From: Nonomuraea ceibae
Lineage (GTDB): Bacteria > Actinomycetota > Actinomycetes > Streptosporangiales > Streptosporangiaceae
DNA length: 64,000 nt
Assembly: GCF_019396325.1 (NCBI RefSeq)
Contig: NZ_JAHKRO010000002.1
Coordinates: forward strand, 202,889 to 266,888
Reading direction: 5' to 3'
Notes under the pieces: model-generated
Seen by the model: only the letters and a program-made list of their open reading frames with translations
The model's database searches: none
Told to the model about the DNA's origin: nothing
Shown: one piece after another, positions 10,601 to 17,339 of the stretch
Numbering within the stretch: position 1 is the first letter of the stretch
Layout: the number at the start of each line of letters is the position of its first letter
Translations under genes and position numbers: made by a program

Positions 10601-11484
10601 AAGCCGCCCACGCGCCGGGTGACGCGGGAGAGGGGCCCGGCGACCTTCGTGCCGATCCACGCGCCGGCTCCGGCGCCGATCAGCGAGGCCTTGAACCGCG
10701 CCCAGTCGAAGAACTTGCGGGTGCCCTTGTCGATCTGGATCCGCTGGGTGAACCAGTCGATGAAGCCCTCTTCGCCCATCTCCTCGGTGAGCTCGCGGCC
10801 GAGGGGGCTGGCCAGCAGCCGGGCGAGCACGATCTTGCCGGTGGCCCCGCTGAGCGTCGTGACCCGGCCGAGCTGTCCGGCGGCGGCCTTGCGCCCGCCG
10901 ACGGCGGCCAGGCGGGCCAGGATGCGGCTGACGGCCGCGCGGCAGGCCGCCGAGTACGGCCCGATCAGCCGGGCGCCGGACCCGGCGGTGAAGAACGAGA
11001 CGTAGACCGCGATGGCGATAGCGACGACCGTGATCCAGAAGGCGACGTTGATCGAGATCTTGGAGTACTGGGTCTCGACAGCGAAGTCGCTCGCGTGGGA
11101 GGCGTGGCCGCAGCAGTTCTTGTGCACGCCGGCCAGCCCGGCGCTCTCGCCGTACAGGAACTTGGCCCGGTTGACGAACTCGGCGGTCGGCGGCGCGTAC
11201 ATGCCGTCGACGATGGTGCGCGCGGCGGTGCCGGCGGCGACGGCGTGCTTGTCGGTGCCCTCGGCCAGCTTCTCGTACGCGACGGCCAGCGCGGACATGC
11301 CCTTCTCGCTGGCCCTCGGCCACATCTGGCCGGCCGACAGCATGGGCAGCAGGAAGTAGTTCAGCCAGTCGGGGAAGACCTCGGTCTCCCACACGGGCTC
11401 GGTGTCCCGGTCGATCCGCACCGCGATGTGCTGGGCGGGCAGGCCGCTGGGCCCCTGGACGTGGACATTGCCACCAGTCGTCAC
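1651..11484 (-). CDS. Giant (3277 aa) T7SS-associated protein with CpnT-like N-terminus, two zincin-like modules and duplicated beta-rich modules
   Basis: A GTG at 11484 preceded by GGGA opens this frame, 26 bases after the upstream WXG-like gene. Residues 1-360 resemble the helical N-terminal region of CpnT-type T7SS proteins, with a hydrophobic segment near 147-166 and a small Gly/Ala-rich region. Residues about 410-570 are a Pro/Ala/Asp linker with PAPDEA-type repeats. A zincin-like module follows (degenerate HEITD at 796-800), then a Lys/Ala-rich coiled coil (about 890-1000). Next come several long beta-rich modules rich in alternating Gly/Ser, at least two pairs of which are duplicates. 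A second zincin-like module has intact HEITH at 2905-2909 and a conserved Asn-Glu 41-42 residues later. The end is Cys-rich (CDCRDDEPCQC). I do not recognise the whole family. Secretion through the adjacent T7SS and a toxin role are inferred; no nuclease or NADase domain is evident. Confidence 0.8.
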   Translation of the reverse strand: MTTGGNVHVQGPSGLPAQHIAVRIDRDTEPVWETEVFPDWLNYFLLPMLSAGQMWPRASEKGMSALAVAYEKLAEGTDKHAVAAGTAARTIVDGMYAPPTAEFVNRAKFLYGESAGLAGVHKNCCGHASHASDFAVETQYSKISINVAFWITVVAIAIAVYVSFFTAGSGARLIGPYSAACRAAVSRILARLAAVGGRKAAAGQLGRVTTLSGATGKIVLARLLASPLGRELTEEMGEEGFIDWFTQRIQIDKGTRKFFDWARFKASLIGAGAGAWIGTKVAGPLSRVTRRVGGFAGRALNTGLNNMIASPLGSFVANAAVYGRMENPFTAEAMMGGFLGGVGRTGTISPFNPDVLSALTHPTSALASAQDAAARSDAARSGGTPPGGDPGSNTTSSNGPANGPAGPAPAGPAPSAPNSTTTRGGAPAGSSASDGARSSGSDTDTRTNRSQDDNAAGRRGPATPDADSRTRSSQPAPDEDREEERQQEPAANAAPAPTATPASTTSTNSAAAPASTDDTTPAPDAAPAPDEAPAPDAAPTPDEAPAPDPASTPEAAPAAEERVPVKDAIPAPANAPAHVTGAHTALLDAAETNFPTMLATRGGDLVLSVDNSELVIPASTVNAVRTALEERAAQGIDQARLRMDATLLLVQAASRPSIDTAPQARTNEDGSQAARPTRSKPGTVTSRALPGTRFVPDGRTDGTTLTDAEVKAGVDALRPHHFRTEGVTGWSWSADGSTLLVRTRQGIHHFRPVIGRLDASLMGRTEVNAGTSSAEAHVVHLARGMAADQVARTMLHEITDTLHHLHAPEKQGVVRRMLSRGRMRETQDLCVAARMNELGYLVEQWQQATNSREQRRLVADIDGVMADLATRGHAAPPLPFTPTPAEQPPRVPGVPDGTPDLLEIRRLVDFFHQAEDNLTQQVASKKKTAQEARNKAKESAEAAKKARKQRDQGKQVRVRKALAEAKGHRAKEARHLRMAERYERTRTAAQAAERAYRTLRVDPSKENLAKARQAHRAYLVARAATQPAADSRTTAMPTSRIAHLTKLTEAVNELLEGKGVSHRYTINELETAIRQNFHKVLSEDGLVLRPGVGKDAAEVRLKLTLSDLVEVFEPSVIASEIMVGMFVLGGRTVNGTAANSGGLAPNFDTGILTPMLPEDSFLQMANQFLGAGFGVNAGRSASVTGGAGPAFQSGSVVDNRSESMLYEGTATWTAEIRVPGSRTWEGRVTVSSGAPADAAGQRVWFTHPHVEPPPRNVTRIDPDKRDPELRNVTVTGMTGLEGALDMVADHLGGDYATVGSIAHHNLRTTLVDELPMALREAVNGGFRRPLTVGGRTDVRIRVDTRIVQVPDSPLVGQPSSDEWEEEVLIDFANVPGGASAGGSTGLSASAKLKIHRLEDLDVLGPLGEFEPSINPKAETGRSASHSHSSTANQQAIHPSVHRKKGPRQSYKLMMVHSITVERPGQAPVTLPDVDSTALVAMQESAAYRFGLPVDEGALLRKDGKVVIGADGIPVLRGDPIPEVPEGRTAGLPPTMGDQPGQLRGAGPALVQEVLGMDEVAQDVLSDLGERGVVPKIVNGEFVFSDNELELASQIHNLREVLTQLSARRMQAGYDQAAQDGLHFDLVRHRPNRTSEHYTVHIQLKQDFKDFTYIGYTDAEAVVYLDIGSDTSGRGFSRSRTYPGKVGLAESDAPGEGQNGFGHEVNGSYSRGYNRNVGSSHGGTQNIVTLGESGDIVGVYTMRHRVIVELEHNGKREQISSRKGEAKLVIAADLMPAKNPKQAPVGKLSAKVLARTKMLHLDPGNALAAAREVLPRAMRSDSPAFHHFAGLVNMRNLAGHREWEDDAYSSETGIRTRGTTTRSFLSVKGEYGAAEVVGVVDHVSGDIKFGMGSAGVSYGGSVSRNTSLSASGTDHDDGGTTNDGGKLSFPSVSKSTSTSISQLDIWGTEELTIETGRHYVIRADVGFTYTGNETVPDGVTPRAARPAHSRGAALLTIPEYDALLLYSDDDLDLPLHLVADAVERFINGSLTLDRTLATALLTRYTKALADARAAGEDLGLAEQHTPHALLTALRKVVEPQQPAKQRRKGKGQTAQSGPSGHQSAQNQSTPQRERRMPMHKQLARLLSRARDLIQQSREVVLARPYQNAMGLSLMESLTAKDKSGKRVQLRDEVLNMLEEVAPEVLKAAPTLRREVAVDFARTRTEIRVNDMWSRNGYSKTYNALGDLTSGVAEEITVRVRMVPKHGADRAELIGHTDAAGAIKQFYRYTDVTESEGFNGSHAFGADFSGKEETDTGGVSASTDLTKSFGATRGRQIVRLQRIALFLGLDRVRQEMDLVVEIERRPLPGGKVRSVAQKASGAVSRKTREVRRTYDAVVVRRIPTGMIRPADANVTEAPPVIDPRRAELPRGYFPESLFTDAGKPTLLEVVSGQLEKMVGRATVAARMGELTSRLSVDALISVFERMSRPGGEVVVPLGRQGARNQGVDVTIEAHTSDMQVYSGPFTGEKGEVDREATSMSVTVGRGRFAPMSGGANGGMIPEAGIGLGASLGEQSAESVTETSGGRVERSEFRNGALYTVRLRVDYDLTFQHVRRLPGGPPTPIGDAVTMRHATGGEIFVTLFGEEINEMRARMEAGIRVAPPSSVRETFRATGTRQGLIPQLTDARLEARDRGAVAVVTVTENGVPRRYYAHPDGSVRSETFDGGFAEAFATLPPDVLTLAESTGLDLRAVFDTSQDPGTFTDQVLKALENNGHNRPAEPKPVYPYKAAAAENPAAAAGTPGGGSATSPSSGPGTSVTSPELPATPLDAAARPDGTEDLSLTEIQAQNVSLTDFGGAVRSLTWSGDTLQVELPSGAVHHVRVTVGDPGPGLTGRTHLRTGTTADEAHVMVLAPRLHPDVVSSVLVHEITHLAQDGAARAAGRPQGVVRSFLAALSSRGEPVVDHCLTPRLNEHAHLSRKWHAATDTPTRDRLAQAIDAVAADLTRRGHTPPPAPWAGAPQPRSRIASLLNWGATTAPAPAPVSLATLPLTAVVRAVERGAAIAGARAHHHGDGRITLEIPGRPPTDLQIRPATPTPRIPGAPTPNGTRGPAASPNDTRASGASANGTQAPGVGTNGSQAPGIGTNGSRTSGDTSSNPVVIELDPYATVDVSERAAAAIAAGAAARAAGDPRMAAHFQAVAQLAEAARQVRTSIPAERSARIDTLLTLAARADISYAIPPSLAAELIALMKDTPKRHRSEKWRPYRKLTNVTGWYPDWEECDCRDDEPCQCAPTPVATA

Positions 11485-11510
11485 GGATGTTCCCGTTCAG
11501 TCCGTCGCCC

Positions 11511-11861
11511 TCACACCTCCGCGATCATCGCTTTTTGGCGGCGCAGGTCGGCCGCCATGTCGGCGTGCGCCTGGAGGGTGTTGTCGACGACGATGCGGAC
11601 GGCGTCACCGGCGTCGGCGATCTCCTTGAGGAGCTTCTTGCACTTGGTGATCGTCTCGGGTCCGCCGTTGACGCCCACGTGAGAGGTGAGGAAGGCCTTG
11701 CCTTCGGTGCCGGTGCCCCACGGCTGGGCGTCCAGGCACTTCTGCACCTCGGCGATCAGGTCGGCGCACTCGCGCTCCTGGTCGCCGGCCATCGTCTTCC
11801 ACTCGGTGATGCCGCGGTCGACGACGGACTTGACGACAGAGGACTCGTCCCACATGTTCAT
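11511..11861 (-). CDS. WXG100-like small T7SS protein
   Basis: A 116-residue, mostly helical protein with a PWGTG turn at residues 47-51, in the place where WXG100 proteins carry their W-x-G hairpin. There is no signal peptide or membrane segment. The WXG100 family forms helical-hairpin dimers exported by EccC-type T7SS ATPases, and some members act as adaptors for the neighbouring large substrate. Its ATG overlaps the stop of the upstream YbaB-like gene (ATGA), and the giant gene starts 26 bases downstream, so co-export or chaperoning of the giant protein is a reasonable inference. Two Cys residues near 33 and 42 are unusual for the family. Confidence 0.7.
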   Translation of the reverse strand: MNMWDESSVVKSVVDRGITEWKTMAGDQERECADLIAEVQKCLDAQPWGTGTEGKAFLTSHVGVNGGPETITKCKKLLKEIADAGDAVRIVVDNTLQAHADMAADLRRQKAMIAEV

Positions 11862-12259
11862 CGGGCCTCTCCCTCCTCACCCGCGAACACCTGGAAGATC
11901 GCCTCGACGTCGCCGTCGATGTGGGCCCGCATCTGCTCGGGCGGCACGACGGGCGCGAAGATCTCCACGATGCTCTCGCGCAGCCGCGCCTCGGCCCGGC
12001 GGGTGGTCTCCACGATGGTGTCGGCCAGGTGGCGGGCGTCGGGGCGGCGGTAGACGCGGGGGTCGAGGTCGAGGCCGACGAGCTCACCCCGGGAGCCGAC
12101 GGTCACGCTGACGAGGCCGTCGGGCGACTTCTCGGTCACGCGCAGCTCCTTGGCCCGCGTGTGCAGCTCCATGCCCTCGTCCTGCAAGCGCATGAACATC
12201 GTCCTGAGTTCGTCGGCGTATGCCTGCATCCCCGCAGCCGAGCGGCTCGCTGCCTCCAT
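11858..12259 (-). CDS. YbaB/EbfC-like protein of the T7SS cluster
   Basis: I chose the ATG at 12259 (133 aa) because GGTGGGAG lies just upstream in the mRNA; an in-frame GTG at 12292 has no ribosome site. The fold pattern is that of the YbaB/EbfC family: a long amphipathic helix, a central strand pair containing VTVGSRGELVGLDLDP, then a second long helix with Arg/Glu repeats. Canonical YbaB proteins are small dimeric DNA-binding nucleoid proteins. Divergent members are common in actinobacterial T7SS clusters, where their role is not known. It starts the leftward WXG-giant-immunity gene string, 88 bases after the 131-residue gene. A second YbaB-like gene lies at 21694-22131. Confidence 0.75.
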   Translation of the reverse strand: MEAASRSAAGMQAYADELRTMFMRLQDEGMELHTRAKELRVTEKSPDGLVSVTVGSRGELVGLDLDPRVYRRPDARHLADTIVETTRRAEARLRESIVEIFAPVVPPEQMRAHIDGDVEAIFQVFAGEEGEAR

Positions 12260-12346
12260 GACACTCCCACCCAATAGCGCCACATGCGACACATCGCACT
12301 GTATGGATAGTTTCTGTCACATGAATACCAAGTAACAAGAGCCCGG

Positions 12347-12742
12347 CTAGACAATCTCGTCGAGGGGCACGGCCTCCTCACGAAGATCGGCCGCCTCGGC
12401 GCGCGGCACCCAGCGGCGGTAGACGCCCCGTTCGATCCGGTCCAGCCCCAGCTCGACGGCCCGGGGCGCGGACGCGCCCGCGTACTCCAGCAGCAGCTCG
12501 CCGTCGCGTTCGGCGTGCACGTGGAACGGCTCGCCGCGCCACTCGCACACGGTGATGACGAAGTGCAGCGCCTCGCACTCCTCCGCCGGCACCGGCAGCA
12601 CGTGGCAGCCGGGCTCCACCTCCTCGAACCCCTCGCGCGGCTCGGCGCTGCGCAGCCTGATCCACAGTTCGAGCGAGTGCGGCTCCGGGCTGGCCTCGAA
12701 GTCCTCGCCCTGCCAGCGCGCGCGGTAGTGGTGCCAGCTCAC
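12347..12742 (-). CDS. Hypothetical 131-aa protein coupled to the SseB-family gene
   Basis: This is a small acidic soluble protein of 131 residues that starts at a GTG overlapping the stop of the SseB-like gene (GTGA), so the two are almost certainly one translational unit. It is Trp- and Glu-rich with a predicted mix of strands, has no signal, membrane segment or metal motif, and I do not recognise the family. Co-transcription with an SseB-family protein next to eccB suggests an accessory role in the secretion island. The 88-base gap downstream is AT-richer than its surroundings and probably holds the promoter of the next operon. Confidence 0.7.
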   Translation of the reverse strand: MSWHHYRARWQGEDFEASPEPHSLELWIRLRSAEPREGFEEVEPGCHVLPVPAEECEALHFVITVCEWRGEPFHVHAERDGELLLEYAGASAPRAVELGLDRIERGVYRRWVPRAEAADLREEAVPLDEIV

Positions 12743-13620
12743 GGCGTCACCGCCACCGTCAGCAGCCAGCGCCGCAGGTCGCCGTGGTAGAGCGCGCGCC
12801 GGTGCTCGGTGCCGGCGTCGGTCAGCTCCCAGATCTCCGCGCCGTGCGGCAGCCCGACGCCGTAGATCTTGTACTCGCGCACGAGCAGCTCGGGGTTGGG
12901 CACCAGGCCCATCCCGGCGAACGGCGGCTCCTCGACGACCCAGCCCGCCACCGCGTCACGTCCCTCCTCGTCGAGGCCGCCGTACGGGGTGCGGTAGAGG
13001 TTGAGGCCGGCCGGACGCCAGCGCAGCAGGTTGAGCGAGCCCTCGGGCGTCAGCTTGTCCGTCGCGCCGAGCGCTTCGGCGAGCACGGTGGGCGTGGCGA
13101 TGTGCGAGACGTCCAGGGCGTGGTGGCAGTAGCCCGACACCCGCGAGCTGTTGCCGGTCAGCAGGTCGTCCAGGTCGCCCGGGCCGAGCACCTTCTGCAT
13201 GACGGGCACGCCCGACCCCGGCGCGATCAGGAGGTCCTGGGCGAGCGTGGGCACGGCCAGCCGGGCCACGGTGCCCGACTCCAGCGGGAACCACACCGGC
13301 AGGCCCGCGTTGACCGCCAGCCCCCAGCGCGGGTCGGGCCAGGCGGCGGCCATCTCGGGGAGCGAGCTGACCCGCCAGTGCTCGGTGGCGACGCCGGCCG
13401 CCCGCATGGCCTCGACGGAGGTGTAGGCGAGCATCCACACGCGGTCGGGGCCGGTGTAGGTGGCCCACCGGGGCGGTTCGGCGCCGGCCGCCGCGGCGGC
13501 GGAGATCGGCAGCGCGAAGTCGGCGTCGCGCAGGAGGCTCAGGCACAGGTCGATCCGGCCGGCCTCGTGCGCCGCCCAGAGCTGTTCCTCGAAAGGGCTG
13601 GCTGGTTCCACGGAGGTCAC
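12739..13620 (-). CDS. SseB-family protein
   Basis: A 293-residue protein with an N-terminal SseB-type domain (about residues 8-130). The LPISAAAAAG start, a WATYTGPDRVWMLAYTS segment and later GLPVWFPLESG match the pattern of SseB N-terminal domains common in actinobacterial T7SS neighbourhoods. The C-terminal 150 residues are less familiar and include a segment with Cys-His-His. No signal peptide is seen. The start is a GTG at 13620 without a clear Shine-Dalgarno site. The gene diverges from eccB across about 90 bases that must contain both promoters. SseB proteins in enterobacteria are type III effector or regulatory factors; the actinobacterial role is unknown. Confidence 0.75.
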   Translation of the reverse strand: MTSVEPASPFEEQLWAAHEAGRIDLCLSLLRDADFALPISAAAAAGAEPPRWATYTGPDRVWMLAYTSVEAMRAAGVATEHWRVSSLPEMAAAWPDPRWGLAVNAGLPVWFPLESGTVARLAVPTLAQDLLIAPGSGVPVMQKVLGPGDLDDLLTGNSSRVSGYCHHALDVSHIATPTVLAEALGATDKLTPEGSLNLLRWRPAGLNLYRTPYGGLDEEGRDAVAGWVVEEPPFAGMGLVPNPELLVREYKIYGVGLPHGAEIWELTDAGTEHRRALYHGDLRRWLLTVAVTP

Positions 13621-13709
13621 AGTAATCGGCGGGAGTGAGGTGCGACGCCTGTGTGCAAGCTGGGATATTGGAGACCAAAGGTACCGATGAGGGGATACGC
13701 GGGCCCAGC

Positions 13710-15125
13710 ATGCAGACCAACAAGGATCTCCACCAAGCTCACCGGCTGATGCAGCAGCGGCTCGGCATGGCGCTGCTGCAGGGCGAGCCTGACGTTCCGG
13801 AGTCCCCCATGCGCCGCCAGAACGTGGCCACGTTCAGCGGCATCCTCGTGGGCGTGCTGGTGCTGGCCGTGTTCGGCATCTGGGGGCTGGTGAGCCCGGG
13901 CAACGCCACCAAGCTCACCGACCCGGGGCAGCTCCTCATCGAGGAGGAGAGCGGCGCCGCGTACGTCTACAGCCAGCAGCAGCGGCGGCTGCTGCCGGTG
14001 GCGAACTACGCCTCGGCCCGGCTCATCCTCGGCTCCGGCGAGGTCACCACCCGCAGCGTGACCTCGGCCTCGCTGGCCGACTTCGCGCGCGGGCCGATGG
14101 TCGGCATCTCGGGCGCCCCCGACTCGCTGCCGGTGCGGGAGAAGCTCGTCAAGGCGCCCTGGTCGGTGTGCGTGGTCGACGGCCCCGCCGGCTCGGGCGG
14201 GCAGAAGTCGTACACGACGCTCGTGGGCGGCAAGGACGTCGGCGGGCGGCCGGTCGGCGGCGACGCCATGGTCGTCACCGACGGCCGGCAGAACTGGGTG
14301 ATCTGGAACAACCGCCGCATGCGGGTGGCCGCGCACGGCGTGCGTGCGCTCGACGCCCAGCCCAGGAAGGTGCCCCCGGCCTGGCTCAACGCGCTGCCCG
14401 TCGGCCGCGACTTCGACGGCCCCGACGTGCCCTACCGCGGCCGGAAGGTGCGCTCGGGCGGCAAGGTCACCGCCGCGGTCGGCCAGGTGTTCACGGTCCC
14501 GGCCGCGCAGGGCACGGCCGCCCGCTGGTACGTGCTGTACCCCGACGGGCTGGCGCAGATCTCCGCCGTGCAGGCCAGGCTCCTGCTGGAGGACCCGGCC
14601 AGCAAGAAGGCGTACGGGAACAGGGCCGCCAGGGAGATCCCCATCGACGCCGCGTCGGCCAACGCGTCACCGTCGAAGAAGACCGTGCTCGACCCGACCC
14701 TGCCCGCGACCATGCCGCGCGCGATCAACGTGCCCGCCACCGTGCCGCTCTGCCTCGTCCACGCCGACACGCAGGCCGGCTCGGTGAAGGCGAAGGTGAC
14801 GGTCGGCAGCACGATGACGATCCCGGCGCCGCCGACCCCCGGCAACCAGGACCGCTTCGACCAGGTTCTGCTCCCGCCGGGGAGCGCGGTGGTCGCCGGG
14901 CTGCTGCCCGGCGAGGGGCAGCTCGGCGCGGTGAACGCCTCGCTGTCGCTGATCACCGACCAGGGCATCCGCTACCCGGTGCCGTCGGCCGAGGTGCTCG
15001 GCAGGCTCGGCTACGACGCGGCCGACGTGGCGCCGGTGCCGGCGAGCCTCATGCACGGCATCCCCCAGGGACCGCCGCTGGACCCGGCGGCCGCGCTCAC
15101 GCCCGTGGGCGCGGCCGCGGGCTGA
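13710..15125 (+). CDS. eccB: EccB, type VII secretion membrane subunit
   Basis: EccB is the periplasmic stalk of the ESX/T7SS inner-membrane complex. The start at ATG 13710 gives 471 aa, beginning with the family's N-terminal cytoplasmic stretch (MQTNKDLHQAHRLMQQRL, then EPDVPESPMRR). It is followed by one membrane helix (about residues 38-63) and a long extracytoplasmic domain of repeated beta-rich R units. An earlier in-frame ATG at 13635 would add 25 non-family residues. A Cys pair (PWSVC and PLCLV) probably forms the conserved disulfide. The stop codon abuts the stop of the convergent gene (TGATCA shared palindrome), leaving no space for a separate terminator. Confidence 0.95.
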   Translation: MQTNKDLHQAHRLMQQRLGMALLQGEPDVPESPMRRQNVATFSGILVGVLVLAVFGIWGLVSPGNATKLTDPGQLLIEEESGAAYVYSQQQRRLLPVANYASARLILGSGEVTTRSVTSASLADFARGPMVGISGAPDSLPVREKLVKAPWSVCVVDGPAGSGGQKSYTTLVGGKDVGGRPVGGDAMVVTDGRQNWVIWNNRRMRVAAHGVRALDAQPRKVPPAWLNALPVGRDFDGPDVPYRGRKVRSGGKVTAAVGQVFTVPAAQGTAARWYVLYPDGLAQISAVQARLLLEDPASKKAYGNRAAREIPIDAASANASPSKKTVLDPTLPATMPRAINVPATVPLCLVHADTQAGSVKAKVTVGSTMTIPAPPTPGNQDRFDQVLLPPGSAVVAGLLPGEGQLGAVNASLSLITDQGIRYPVPSAEVLGRLGYDAADVAPVPASLMHGIPQGPPLDPAAALTPVGAAAG

Positions 15126-15965
15126 TCAGAAGCCGAAGTCCGGCATGGGCGACTCGATCTTGCCCGGGTCGAGCTCCGCCTGCGGGTTGTCGGTCAGGTC
15201 GGACTTGGCGGCGTCCCAGAGGACGCTGGCCTCCATCAGGTTCGGCTTCTCCGAGGGAAGGGCCTGCAGGCCGGGCAGGTCCTGGGAGAACTGGTTGTAG
15301 CCGACGGCCAGGGCGCCGAAGATGAGCGTGGCCTTGTAGATGAGCTTCCGGTGCTTGGTCATGATCCCCTGCAGCATGAAGTGCAACCGCGCGACGATGC
15401 TGATCGCGGTCGCCTCCGCCGTCGCGTTGGCCGGGGGCGGCGTCGGCCGCATGATCGCCACATAGCCCGCCAGCGCCAGCAGGATCACCCCGATGGCGTC
15501 ACAGACCAGCGTCAGGACGTGATAGCACGCGGCTGAGCACTTGAGCGCGTTGCCGGCGGACACCCGGTTCTGGTCCAGCTTGGCCAGGTGCCCGTCGAGC
15601 ACGTTGATCTTCTCGGTGAACGACGTGTACGCCCGGCCCTCCCAGCCCTCGTTCTCGCCGATCTCCTTGCCCAGCCGCTTCAGCTCGGCCCGCACGTAGG
15701 CCAGGTCGGTGACCCCGTTCGCGTGCGCGCTCCGCCCGTCGGGGACCTGCTTGCTGCCGGCTGCCACGGGCCCCACCACCGCCGGCCCCACGTCCACAGG
15801 GGTCTTGTCGAGCCACTGGTCGCCCCCCCGATCCTGCTCGGCGGGATCGGAGATGAGCAGGGACATCAACATCCCGATCGGGCGGGCGTACGGCAGGATC
15901 ACCGAGGCGGCGCCCACGGCGGCCACGGCCGAGATCATGAGCCTGTGATCGTTTTCGTAGGCCAT
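15126..15965 (-). CDS. Membrane protein with a WXG-like cytoplasmic segment
   Basis: This 279-residue protein has three hydrophobic segments (about 9-38, 147-172 and 213-228). Between the first two lies a helical stretch with a W-E-G turn at 108-110 (NEGWEGRAYTSF), which resembles the hairpin of WXG100 proteins. The C-terminus is acidic. I know of no named family; it may be a membrane-tethered WXG variant or a T7SS accessory membrane factor. It starts 8 bases after the stop of the upstream gene (15974-17083), so they are co-transcribed, and it converges tail to tail with eccB. An AAGGG about 12 bases upstream can serve as the ribosome site. Confidence 0.7.
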   Translation of the reverse strand: MAYENDHRLMISAVAAVGAASVILPYARPIGMLMSLLISDPAEQDRGGDQWLDKTPVDVGPAVVGPVAAGSKQVPDGRSAHANGVTDLAYVRAELKRLGKEIGENEGWEGRAYTSFTEKINVLDGHLAKLDQNRVSAGNALKCSAACYHVLTLVCDAIGVILLALAGYVAIMRPTPPPANATAEATAISIVARLHFMLQGIMTKHRKLIYKATLIFGALAVGYNQFSQDLPGLQALPSEKPNLMEASVLWDAAKSDLTDNPQAELDPGKIESPMPDFGF

Positions 15966-15973
15966 CAGCTCAG

Positions 15974-17083
15974 CTACCCTTCTCCACCGATCACTGCCGG
16001 CGCGATGTCCTCGTCGTCTCCCCAGACGCCCTCGTCCTCGGGAAGCAGCGGGCCCTTCTCGCGGTCCTGCTCGTCGCGGGACGGCGCGGCGCCGCCTCCC
16101 ATGGGCGGCGGGTAGAGGGGCATCCCGGTGTTGAGCGCGCGGGCGATGCTGCCCGGCCCGCCCGGGAGCCCGCCCGAGCCGCCCGAGGACATGCCCGAGC
16201 TGAAGCCCTCCGGAAAGCCGGAGCCCGTGCGGGGCATCGCGGCGCGCGGGTCGGGGCCGCCGGACAGGTTCGGCAGGCCGGCGTTGGGGAGGCCGGAGTT
16301 GGGCAGGCCGGGCACGCGCGGGTCGGCGCCGGCCAGGTCGGTGCCCGTGGGCTGGTTCAGCCCGTTCAGGTCGGGCGGGTTCCCGCCGCCGGGGTCGGGC
16401 TGCTGCGGGAGGTTCATGTCGGGCCGGTCCGGCATGTCGGGGCCCGGCCGTTCGAGGTCGTCCAGGTCGTCGGGCTTCAGGCCGTCGTCCGGCTTCTTGA
16501 TGTCATCGAGGCCGTCCTTGTCCAGGCCGTCGAGAGCATCCTTGTTCAGGTCGTCGAGAGCGTCCTTGTCCAGGCGGTCGAGGGCGTCCTTGTTCAGGCC
16601 GTCCGGCTTCTTCAGGCCGTCCAGGGGATCCATGCCGCCGGGGCCGAGGCCCGACGGCAGGTCGCCGGCCCCGCCCATGGGCTTCATGCCCCCGCCGGGC
16701 AGCTTGAACTCGTCGTCCTTCGGCTTGGGCGGCTTGCTGGCCTTGTCGGCCGTCTCGCCGTTGTCGGCGGCGGTGTTGATCGCGGTCCGCCACGACTCCA
16801 GGACCTCTTTGCCCTGCTTGAGGGCGTCCGCGGCGTGGTCGCGAACCGCGCGGTGGGCGACGTTGAGCCCGCCGCCGATGACCCCGAAGGAGAACTCCGT
16901 GATGTCGATGGCCCGCGTCTTGCTGCTCATCTCGGTCAGGTCCTGACCGAAGCTCGCCACGTTGGTGCCCATGTCCCGGACACGGGTGTACTGCATGACG
17001 AACTTGGGGTCGTTGGTCCTGGGGTGGAGCCCCGCGCCACCCAGCCCTTGCAGAGTCTCCGAGAAGGAATCCGGTTCAGCCAC
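15974..17083 (-). CDS. PPE/EspB-like T7SS substrate with acidic LDKDALD repeats
   Basis: The GTG at 17083 with AAGGGGGG upstream gives 369 aa. Residues 1-110 are helical and WXG-like in length, without an obvious W-x-G. Then comes a low-complexity region: about residues 155-205 are 8-residue repeats alternating LNKDALD and LDKDALD, followed by Pro/Gly/Asp-rich sequence and PNSGLPNAGLPN repeats. The tail is acidic (LLPEDEGVWGDDEDIAP). This layout matches large secreted T7SS substrates of the EspB/PPE type, with a helical export domain plus a disordered tail. It is the first gene of a two-gene minus-strand unit and diverges from the WXG100 genes at 17340. Confidence 0.7.
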   Translation of the reverse strand: MAEPDSFSETLQGLGGAGLHPRTNDPKFVMQYTRVRDMGTNVASFGQDLTEMSSKTRAIDITEFSFGVIGGGLNVAHRAVRDHAADALKQGKEVLESWRTAINTAADNGETADKASKPPKPKDDEFKLPGGGMKPMGGAGDLPSGLGPGGMDPLDGLKKPDGLNKDALDRLDKDALDDLNKDALDGLDKDGLDDIKKPDDGLKPDDLDDLERPGPDMPDRPDMNLPQQPDPGGGNPPDLNGLNQPTGTDLAGADPRVPGLPNSGLPNAGLPNLSGGPDPRAAMPRTGSGFPEGFSSGMSSGGSGGLPGGPGSIARALNTGMPLYPPPMGGGAAPSRDEQDREKGPLLPEDEGVWGDDEDIAPAVIGGEG

Positions 17084-17237
17084 AAGCCCCCCTTGTCACA
17101 TCGCCCCCATACGCTACGCCAGCCCCGCAGGTCCGTACAGCTTTTCGGGCAAGAGCCCCATCTCCCCAGTCATGGCCCCAAACGTGCACGTCCTGCGAAT
17201 ACACCACGAATCCACCTGACGGATATGGGATTTTCAC

Positions 17238-17267
17238 TTGATCATGTGCGACTCTAGGGACGATAGT
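17238..17267 (+). promoter_or_regulatory. Possible promoter of the WXG100 operon
   Basis: In the 256-base divergent gap 17084-17339, TTGATC (17238-17243) and GATAGT (17262-17267) are separated by 18 bases and lie about 72 bases upstream of the first WXG100 gene. This is a visual match to sigma-70-type elements in an AT-richer patch. The rest of the gap shows nothing recognisable. Confidence 0.35.
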
Positions 17268-17339
17268 TCTCTAATGTGACCAAGGGGCCGACACCAGATT
17301 GACGCCCCAAGTCAGCCGAACTGGTAAGGGAGGGACACT

